A DNA stretch of 50,564 bases from Hypsibius dujardini (lineage: Eukaryota; Tardigrada; Eutardigrada; Parachela; Hypsibiidae): NCBI GenBank assembly GCA_001579985.1, contig LRSR01007447.1, forward strand, positions 1-50,564, given 5' to 3'. How positions within the stretch are numbered: the stretch's first letter is position 1; each line of letters begins with the position of its first letter. Positions 41,454-50,564 of the stretch are shown here, piece by piece. The position numbers and the translations under genes are program-made. The notes below the pieces were generated by a model. The model was not told the origin of the DNA. It was given only the letters and a program-made list of their open reading frames with translations, and made no database searches.

Positions 41454-44400
41454 TCAAAGTCTCGCTGACGGTTCTTCCGCCCCGGACGGTCGTAGTCCAC
41501 CTCCGAGGCCTTCAGGGTGCTCCACGGGCGGCTCAATCGGCACCACTTCCTTCATCTGCGAGCGGTATTTGTGCACGATATCGTAGACCGCCGCCGGGTC
41601 CGCTTTGGCAGGGATCTTCCCCGGCGCCACGCTCCGTCCACTCCGCTTATCCATGGTCCCTGATCCGTCGTTGACGAAGGCGGTATTGGAATACCCGCTC
41701 ATCTCCCAGGAGTCGTCATTCTCGTAGTACGGCACATACGCCGCGGCGTGGGACCGCACCGTGGCCGTGGAGCAGCTCGGCGGGTACTCTATCGAGTAGA
41801 GCATCCCGTTGGAGCTGGCTGAGCTCGCAGCACCACCGGCGCCCCCTCCGATGCCGTAGGGCGAGACCTTCGGCGGGACCGGCGGTGCGGCCTGCGACCG
41901 TGTCCTCACACAAATCATCCAAATGAGCAAAATCAGCAGGATTATAAAGAGCACCGCTCCGGCGATCCCGCCGGCAATGTAGGCCGTGTCGCTCTTCGAC
42001 TGGCAGCGTTCGCCGTAGAACGACGACACACACTCGCAGTAAGGGTTCCCGCGGGCGTCCTTGGTGCATCGACCCTGGTTGAAGCAGTAGCCCGAACACA
42101 TGTCCTCGCACACCTCCATCCCGTCGCCCTTGAATCCCAGCTTGCAGATACACTTGAAGCCGTCGCCGTTTTTGAAGCAGCGCGCGTCCGCGTGGCAAGT
42201 CACCTCACCGCTGATGCACTTGTTGGTGGAGACGCACTTCTCGAGGCTGTCCGCGCCGTACCGGACTGTCGTCGTGTCGTCCGGACACTGCAGGCAGCTG
42301 GGCTGCTGCGGCTGCGGTTGGTAGAACCCGAACGGGCAGATGATGCACACACTGGAGCCCTGGTCGAAGAAGGATCCCGGCCCGCAAAGGGGCACGGAGC
42401 AATCGGATAAGGCCGAACTGCCGTTGGCGCGGGTGGAGAAGTTCCGCGGGCACTGGAAGCAGGACGGTCCGTTGCCGTGCGGCCGGTAGGTGCCGATGGG
42501 GCAGGGGCGGCATTTTTGGGTGTCCGCGTCGAGGTCTTCACCGTCTCCGCAGTCCAACAGACAGCTGGCTGCGGTGGTGGAGGTTTCGTTGGTGGTGGTG
42601 TAATGCGGCGCGCAGTGGTTGCATTCGAACTGCCCGGGCAGCTGCTGGTAGGAGCCGAAGCCGCAGGGTAAGCACTGGTTGACGGTGAGGTTAAAGTAGT
42701 GACCGGAGGAGCAGGTTTCTTTACAGTCAGACTGGGCGGTGGATCCGGTGGTGAGGGTTGTGGCACGGCGTTTTCCGAAGGCCGGACAGATTTTGCAGAC
42801 GATGCGACCGAGCTCGTCCTGGTAGTATCCTGCAATACGGACCGAAAATGGGGTGTCAAATTTTGGCTTCTCAATCCGGCAAAAGCGGGGGCATTAAAGA
42901 AGAGAAAACTACACCCGGAGCGAGACACGTACAGTCAGACAGAAAAGCAGACACACCGCCAGAGGACCACACGGACCCACAAGTTGACGGGCAGACAACA
43001 TACACGATATATACACCAAATGTACACAACACTAACAAACAAGGCAAACACACGAACAGATCAGCACACCGAGAGATGGACACGGGCGACACACAAACAG
43101 ACCAACAGGAAGATCAGACAAAGACACAAACCAAAGACACAAACCAATCAACAGTCAGTCAGACAGGCAGATACAAACATCGGAACAGGAAAATCAGACA
43201 AAGACACAAACCAAAGACACAAACCAATCAACAGTCAGTCAGGCAGGCAGATACAAACATCGGAACAGGGAAATCAGACAAAGAGACAAACCAAAGACAC
43301 AAACCGATCAACAGTCAGTCAGACAGGCAGATACAAACATCGGAACAGGGAAATCAGGCAGGCAGGCTGACAGGCAGACCTCCCAAGCACACAAATACAT
43401 CGTAGGCCAACAGAAAAACACAAAGACAGTCCAAACAATCAATCAAACCAAAAGAAGTCAACCGGTCGGACTTCATTAGCTCGGTCTGGTTAATAATAAT
43501 ATCCCATGGTAATCCATACCTTGCGGACAACGCTGACAACTCGCTCCACTCTGAAACGTTCCCGCAGCACACGTCACACATTTCGTACCCCTCAGCACCG
43601 TTCCGGTCGTACACAGGAGCGTTTCAGCAATCTCGACATTCCTCGGTAGCGGCACCGCATTCGGTAACTGGCTCTGAAAATCCATCCCCCCGTTCAAGAA
43701 GGCGAAATTATCCATGACCGCCCGGACCGTGTTGGTTTCCCTCGAGGCGGAATTCCTTATCGGATCACTGACGGCTGGAAATGTCAAATTCAGCATCACC
43801 CCCGTCAGTTCAGAAGCCTGTCGCTTAGACCGGCGACCGGAGCTGAAATCTGAGCATTCACTGAAAACGTTGAGACCAGGACAGTTTGTAGCCAGACAAG
43901 TCGGCCAGTCTAATTGTAGTTCCAGTAGTTTTCGTTGCAGTCCCATCTGCAGGAACTGCCGTGTCTGATCGTTGCACTGGACATTCGGGTAAGCTACCGA
44001 CACCGTAAACATCCGCTGTGGGTTGGACGTAGGCGTGCAGGCGGGTAAACGCAGCAGGGTGGAGTTGAACGACGGGTGCCATTTTGAGTCGGCTTCGCAA
44101 GTGAAGATGCGCGATGTCGGTTCGGAAAAGTCGTACGAGGGTAGACAGGATGCGGTGCACCTGCGATAGTGGTTGTCCGGACCGTAGTCGGAGCAATCGA
44201 CGGTACCGCTGGTTGGAGGGCTCAGGTCGGGACAAGGGTGACGGTGCACATAGACGGCTAAATGGCATTGTTGGAGGGTGGTGTCGATGGTACTGTTGTC
44301 GAAGCGGAGGAACGAGACTGGGTGGCGTCCAGGAGGCAGAAATCGACCGCTTTGCATGTTGGTGATCAGGGTGTCAGCCGTGGTTCCAATGTTGGAATAT

Positions 44401-44493
44401 GCCGGACGGTTCCAGGTAACATTTGCGAAACCTAAACCAAATTGAAAAGGCGTCAGACATATTTCTTTTGCCAACCACAATTTGTCGGTTCCT

Positions 44494-44535
<42 letters not shown>

Positions 44536-45785
44536 AGTCTCAGTCTGTCTGTCTGTCAGTCAGTCAGTCTGTCTGTTTGTCTGTCTATCAGCCTGTCTAT
44601 CTCTGTCTGAGAGTCCAACTAAATCTGTAGTCTAACCTTTGGCTGACATGGCATCCTTCGATGCTGAGCAAGATAACGGTCCCGTCAACGGCCTCTTCAC
44701 TCGCAATTCCGGTCGCGCACAACGTGACGGTCTTGCAAATTCCGTCTTCTCGTTCAGAACTACCACATCCACCAAACGGTACATGAGATCCTCTTCAATT
44801 GAATTTCCACAGTTCTGCAGCTGGGGGATCTCCTTTAGGAAGTCCAGTGCTCGACTCCACACCCGGCACTGACTAACTTGTCCCTCCATCCCGCTGCCCA
44901 TGATCACCTGACTGCTGGCGTTGAGCTTGTGATCCAGTCCCACTCCAGCTACAATCGAGCCATACGGAGGAATGGTTAAAGTAGCGCCGTAGTTGAGACC
45001 ACCGTCAACTCGGATCGAATCCACCGTCACCAGCCAGGAACCGTCCGACGAAGCCCAGGCTACAACGACGTGATGCCAGTTTCCGTCACTGATCTGGAAA
45101 CTCGACTGGAAGGGGATGAAAACTCTCGGCAAGCTCGAGAACAGGGACAAACTGGCACCGCTTTCCGTCAGCTGAATCAGCAGTCGCTTAGAAGCATCGA
45201 ATCCGGAATCCAATTTGTCGCTGCCCACGACCTGCAGGAAGATGCCGGTGTCACCGGGAACTGCGTATTTCACCCACACCCCGACGGTGAAGCCGGTCGT
45301 GTTCAACGAGAACGGGACGATGCTGACGGCGCCGGATGATTTTTCGTGGTCATAAAACCGGAAATCAAAATCAGTGTCGACGGTTTTCCGGCAGTCTTCG
45401 CCAGTGAAATTCAACCGACACTGGCATGCCGATCCGCGCCTCGTGTTGACGCATTTGGAGTCACTTGGACATGTCTGCGGCTGGCAGCTGTTCTCGTTTG
45501 TCTCACAAGTTTCGCCTGAGAAAAAAGGCCAACTATTGGATCAACCTTGATGACCATTTTCGATTGATCCAGCGGACCCAATAAGCAACAACAAAGAAAC
45601 AGGATGATACAGACAGGTAGCTAGTCAGAGCGACGGCTGGGAATAGAGTCGGGGAATGCGACATTTGAGGAGTAGCAATTCAATCAAACAGTAAGAGAAA
45701 TAGACAGGCAGGCAGGCAGACAAACAAACATACAGATACACAGCCTGAGAGTTAGGCAGACAGACAAACAGACAAACAGACAGAT

Positions 45786-45830
<45 letters not shown>

Positions 45831-46941
45831 GCAAGAAGCTGAGATGCCTCTACCTAAAAAGCCTCTCGCGCAAGAGCATTTGAATCCGATGGTGTAGTCT
45901 TCACATGTTGCACCATTATGACACATCCCGCTGCTGCAGGAATCCACCTCATACGCGCATCCCGGCCCAAAGAAATCCTTACTGCACTGACAAAGACCCG
46001 TGGCGGTGCTACTGACGTTAGTACATGTGCCGCTATTCAAGCAGGGATTCCCAAAGCACCTGTCAATAACAAACAAACAAAGTCCGGCAATTGTAAATGA
46101 CAGCCGCCAATCTACGGCCGCTACAAGGGGCAAGGGGCATGGCACGACATACGGGTCAGTGGAGCGGCTGCACCGTCGACCGTAGAATGATGGCGGACAC
46201 TTGCAGTAAAAAGTGGTGCGGTTCCCACCGCCGACGTCGAAACACATGCCGTCGTTCTCACACGGATTCGGAGTGCAGGCAGTCTTGCGCTTCTCGCACT
46301 GCGTGCCTGCAATAAGACAACCGGCAACCTTGAGACAAGTGACCGCAAACGCAAGCTGCCGTTAACGGAAAATCAACCAGCGTAAAATTATCTGTACACT
46401 ATAGATACACACACTACAGATACTGTACATGTATTACAATCCTGTAAAAGGGAAAATTTCTTGTGTTCGCAATATCAACTGGATAAACTTACCGAACCAC
46501 CCGGCCGGGCAACTGCAGTTGAAACCTTCCACAGTTTCCCGGCAGGTACCGCCATTGAAGCACTGGTTCCTTAAGCAGCCATTTTGAACCCGGTCACATG
46601 TCCGACCGCCGAAACCCGGTAAACACCCACACGTGAAGTTGTTGATTAGGTCAGTACAGTGATCAGTGTGATTGATGTGACACGGAAAAGGGTCACAATC
46701 ATCCAGGTTTATTTCACAATGGGTTCCGTTCGTTCCCGGAGGACAGTTGCATCTGCAAGTAAAGAAGACGAACTGATGAAGGCAGATACACAGCATCCAT
46801 TGAAATCAGTTTTCAAAAAGGTGATTCTGTTCTTTTTTTATATCGCTAAATACTGTCTGGCTAATACCCAATTGCTGTATCTGTTTTTTTATCTTTCAGT
46901 CTTTCTGTCTGTCTGTCTATTTGTCTGTTTGTCTGTCTATA

Positions 46942-47000
<59 letters not shown>

Positions 47001-48184
47001 TTTTCTGACTGTCTCTCTGTCAGTCTGTCTGTCCATGCGTTTGGTTTCACCATTTGTCTGTCTGTCTGTCTGTATGTCTGCCTGCCAGCCCGTTTTTGCG
47101 TGGGGTTTGTCAGCTATGTCTGCCTGCCTGCATGGTCAGTTTGTGTGTCTATTTTTGTCAAGGCAATTGGTCTAACCTGAAGTTATTTACATCCGCGACG
47201 CATGTCCCACCGTTGGCGCAGGGCGACCCTGCACAATGGTCCACCTTATGCTGGCACAATGAGCCGGTGTAGGCAGCCGGGCAATCGCACTCGAACGCCT
47301 CGGCAGTGCTTCTGCATGTGCCGTTGTTCTGACACGGATGAACGCCGGCGCAGTTGTCCACCGTGACCGAGCAGTCCACACCTAATCAACGAGCGAGAGA
47401 ACCTGTTAATTATTTCCCCTAATTACCTAATTCGAGCATCTCTATCAGCTCCGTTACCCATCCATCCGGGATCGCACACGCATCGCCCAACCGGCGGCGT
47501 GGTAACGTCACTGCTGAGGTCTTCGTAGCAGAAACCGTTGTGGCACTTGGTCGGCCCACATAAATCCTGCTTGTCCTCACAGTAAGTGCCGGAAAATGGC
47601 GCCGCGCAGTCACAGTGAAAATCATGCACGAGATCTGAAATCATACCGCGTGAAAAAACCAGTCACGTTTTTCGATGTCGTGCCAGACAGAAGACAAAAT
47701 AGTTCCAGGCATTACCGGTGCAAGTGCCACCGTTTGCGCACGGGGAATCACTGCAGTCGTCGATGTTATTTTCACAAAACGTTCCGTTGAAACCTAAACA
47801 ACAGCCAGGGCACATTAGCGCAATCCAGATTTACGTCGACCTAACACGGAATAAAGCGAGATATTTTACCAGGAGCACAGCGGCAATGGAAGCGGTCCAT
47901 CTGCAAGCGCTGACAGCTACCGCCGTTCATGCAGACACCAGCAGCACAAGGGTCGACTGTTTCGTTGCAGAATGCTCCGGCAAAGCCCTTTCGACACAGA
48001 CATTTGTACGGCTCAGTTCCGATAGTGTTCTGACACATCCCTCGATTAGGACAACTAATGGAAGCGCAATCCTTCGGGTCAATTTCACACTGCAGACCAG
48101 AATACCCAGCTGGACAGCTGCCTGAAAACGGAGACAAACCGCTTGATTACTGATACTGATTCAGACTGTAACGTTATAAAATTT

Positions 48185-48245
<61 letters not shown>

Positions 48246-49635
48246 GCCTGCCTGTCTGTCTGCTTGCCTGCCTGTCTGTTTGTCTATCTTTATATCTGGC
48301 TTTTTATCAATCTAGCTGTCTGTCTGTCAATGATGATGTGTCTGTTCTGTACTTACATTTGAAAGACCCTCGAACATTCGAACAAAATCCTCCATTGAAG
48401 CATGGCTGACTAACGCACAAGTCTTCCATGTCCTGGCACAGCGCTCCAACAAATCCTGGCAGACACCGACAGATTGCCCTGTGATTGGCCACCTCACATC
48501 GTCCTCCATTCAGACAGAACTCGGTCGGGCAAGTCACCTCATCACAAGTTGTCGAATTCCTGCCCGGCGTGAATGTCGTCATCCGGCACTCCTCACAACC
48601 CTTTGCGGCCGGCATCAGGCTGATATAGTTCAATGGGCAACTGGTGCAGGGTGCCAATCCTGTCAAGGAGTATTCGCCCGGAACACACTGCGGCCGGCAT
48701 TTCTCCACACTCCGCGCCGCGGCCGTAACCGTGAACGTCCCGGGCGGACACGGTGTACAGGACTTGGCTCCCCCGACGCCGACGGAACTGCTGTAGGTAT
48801 CCTTCGGACAGGACAGACAGGGAAGCACTCCGTTCGGTGAATAGGTCCCCAGACCGCAGGTCGGAAGACATGAATCGACGGATTTTGACCCGGGCAACGG
48901 CGTGAAAAATCCCACTGGACAGTTGAGGCAAGTCGTCTGTCCTTGGCCGTCCTGATAGGTCCCTTGCGGACACTTCACACAGGCACTGCTGTCCGGTGCG
49001 TATGTTCCGTGCGGGCATTCCAGACACACCATTCGTGCGGCATTCTTAATGAGCACCTGTCCAGGCAGACAAGTGAACCCTCGTGTGCTGTTCGACTCGA
49101 TGGCTTCGATGTTGGGACAGGTGCCGGTGGCGTCGCGCAGTTTCGCCAGGTTCGACATCTGCGGATCGGTCGGCGGACTGGAGAAGTCGAAGAGGGTGTC
49201 GATGGTTAAACCGCACAGGTCGAAGAGACTTTTGGAAAAGCGACTGGGCGTGACACGGAAACGGAACGTGGCCTCCAGGGCGAGGTTAGAGGCGTTGGAT
49301 TGGAGGACGGTGGCGTTGAGGGGCGACACGGTGATGGGGACGTCAATGGTTTTGGAGCACTTGATGCTGAGCATGTCTGCGACGGCACCTTGTTGGGAAG
49401 ACAGGTAGGCGCCGTATTGCATGACACAGTCGGCGGACGGTGGCATCGTCACCATGTAAAGGACGCCGATGGCTGCGTCATACACCGTATCGTGGCCGGC
49501 TGAAGTGAACAAATATATTTAAATTCAAAACAGTCAGACATACAGGTGAGAAGGGCAGACGGAGGAACAGAAAGAGGCAGGCAGAGCCGAAAGGCAGGCG
49601 GACAGTTAGACAAACGAACGGACATATGGACATGC

Positions 49636-49668
<33 letters not shown>

Positions 49669-50422
49669 GGCAGACAGGCAGACAGGCAGACAGGCAGACG
49701 AAAAATATGGCAGGCAACCAGAGACAGAAAGAAACAACAAACAAATAGATAGGTAAACAGACAAACTCACAAGCAGACAGATAGACATACAACCAGGTAG
49801 ACATAAAAACCGATAGACATTTGAACAGACAGAAAGACAGACAGTCAGAAAAATCTGAAGAAAAGGAAAAGACGACTACAGTACACGTAAACAAAAATAA
49901 ATAAAAAAAATTGACTAGGAGCACCAAATAGGGACATAAACAAGCCAACTGACCGTCAGGCACGCAATCAGGAACGAAGGTGTCTGACCATCCAGCCTTT
50001 GGATCACAAACATAATCCGGCAATGTCTCATTTACGAACACGAAACCCTTGTTGCACGCCACGGTGCAGACGACTCTTCCGTCCTTTGTGCCACCTCCAC
50101 GGCAGTCATTGTAGCCGTTTTCCGGCGCCGACAGACCACCTTCACTGCAGGGAAACGGCAAGGCGGCCACTTCGAATGTACACGAGACGGAACTGTTGTT
50201 AGCGTCTGTCACCATTGCTGTGACATTGACGTAGGAGTTCGGAAGAACTTTTGCGTGGTCCGGTGAAAAGATGACCTTTCGATTTCGCAGCCCACCAATT
50301 ACTTCCAGAGGATGGGTTGAGGTGTTAAAGTGGAGATAAGCCGAATCCGAACTAGGGTCCAACGTAATGTTGTACGATTTCGGGCAGGAAATCATTGGTG
50401 GTACTTCGTCCACGATTCGCAC
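41454..50422 (-). CDS. Membrane-anchored polydom/SVEP1-like adhesion protein, C-terminal 2036 aa, 12 exons in window
   Basis: Exons in transcript order are 50422-49954, 49499-48357, 48121-47870, 47793-47716, 47634-47458, 47381-47177, 46752-46493, 46306-46153, 46059-45854, 45515-44637, 44431-43520 and 42829-41454. Most introns are phase 1 and the joined length is whole codons. Domain order is: HYR ([11 protein letters not shown]); sushi/CCP; a roughly 130-residue unnamed region; about five ephrin-receptor-like GCC2/GCC3 repeats ([20 protein letters not shown]); about ten EGF modules, some of calcium-binding type; a pentraxin/LamG-like domain ([20 protein letters not shown]); HYR and CCP again; a second unnamed region with a furin-like site (RSKRQ); more GCC2/GCC3 repeats; and two EGF. 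A transmembrane helix ([20 protein letters not shown]) and a cytoplasmic tail of about 165 aa with APPVPP and [13 protein letters not shown] follow. Vertebrate SVEP1 is secreted, so the anchor is unusual. The N-terminus, where SVEP1 has a vWA domain, lies beyond the window. Confidence 0.88.
42930..43375. repeat. Degenerate CAGA array with 79-bp higher-order unit
   Basis: In the intron 42830-43519, three copies of a roughly 79-bp unit (AGACACAAACCAATCAACAG, AGTCAGACAGGCAGATACAA, ACATCGGAACAG) arose inside an old CAGA array. Confidence 0.85.
44496..44612. repeat. (TGTC)n array in polydom-like intron
   Basis: TGTC units with CAGT interruptions lie in the intron 44432-44636. Confidence 0.95.
45700..45830. 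repeat. (CAGA)n array in polydom-like intron
   Basis: CAGA/CAAA/GGCA units, pure at 45796-45830, lie in the intron 45516-45853, which begins only 23 bp further on in transcript sense. Confidence 0.95.
46901..47110. repeat. (TGTC)n array in polydom-like intron
   Basis: Pure TGTC at about 46945-47000 with degenerate flanks, in the intron 46753-47176. Confidence 0.95.
48184..48290. repeat. (TGTC)n/(TGCC)n array in polydom-like intron
   Basis: It lies in the intron 48122-48356. Like the array at 9391 it shows a switch from TGTC to TGCC. Confidence 0.95.
49545..49850. repeat. (CAGA)n/(CAGG)n array in polydom-like intron
   Basis: The core CAGA run at 49636-49668 passes into CAGGCAGA at 49669-49700, with degenerate flanks. 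It lies in the intron 49500-49953. Confidence 0.93.
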
Positions 50423-50528
50423 CTGAAGTTTTGAATTTTGTACATTTCCATAATTTTCTTTTAATGCAGCTGCTTGTCTGGTTGTCCATCTGACTGTCAG
50501 TCCCTTCGTTTTTCCGATTGTTTACCAG

Positions 50529-50532
50529 CCTA

Positions 50533-50563
<31 letters not shown>

Positions 50564-50564
50564 G
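50529..50564. repeat. (TGTC)n array at window edge
   Basis: A TCTG run continues past the right edge, in the intron upstream of the 49954-50422 exon. Confidence 0.9.

Noticed and set aside
42200-42928. 242-codon minus-strand ORF and plus-strand ORFs over the last polydom-like exon
   Set aside because: They are shadows; the frame with TM helix, EGF and GCC2/GCC3 motifs is clearly the coding one.

Overview
This is a window of an animal nuclear genome. Genes are split by short and medium introns with GT..AG borders, intergenic DNA is packed with inverted-repeat elements and minisatellites, and a 5S rRNA gene is present. The protein set (U2A', NCoR-type corepressor, Brix protein RPF2, PP2A B''-gamma, a polydom-like protein) is metazoan. 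A phosphoethanolamine methyltransferase of the nematode PMT-2 layout and an LEA-like stress protein point to a small ecdysozoan, most likely a nematode. A tardigrade or related phylum cannot be excluded from this sequence alone.

Layout: 268-1381 (+) 3' part of the U2 snRNP protein A' gene; 2323-2640 (+) small unknown protein; 2641-4928 cluster of palindromic elements; 4929-5960 (+) LEA-like protein with one repeat-filled intron; 5961-9162 further inverted repeats and a 9-bp minisatellite; 9179-11042 (+) unknown disordered protein; 11043-13368 minisatellites; 13369-15368 (+) FASTKD-like mitochondrial protein; 16196-24648 (+) nuclear receptor corepressor in 13 exons; 25150-28184 (-) PMT-2-like methyltransferase; 28470-28588 (+) 5S rRNA; 29086-31441 (-) PPP2R3C; 32422-34560 (-) SUGCT; 34891-37612 (+) RPF2, head to head with SUGCT; 37813-39770 (-) four-pass membrane protein with PPxY motifs; 39771-41453 tandem and inverted repeats; 41454 to beyond the right edge (-) a membrane-anchored polydom/SVEP1-like protein of at least 2036 residues.

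The genes are unrelated housekeeping, signalling and adhesion genes, so there is no operon-like pathway. The exon chains given here were built by hand from splice signals. All of the multi-exon chains from LEA rightwards keep one open frame and add up to whole codon numbers, and most joins are confirmed by family alignment recalled from knowledge.

Two properties stand out beyond the genes. First, all 16 TCTG/CAGA tetranucleotide arrays I found lie inside introns and none in intergenic DNA. Second, at least six families of short palindromic elements (MITE-like, 130-300 bp) occur in two to five copies each, several of them placed against splice sites or next to one another.
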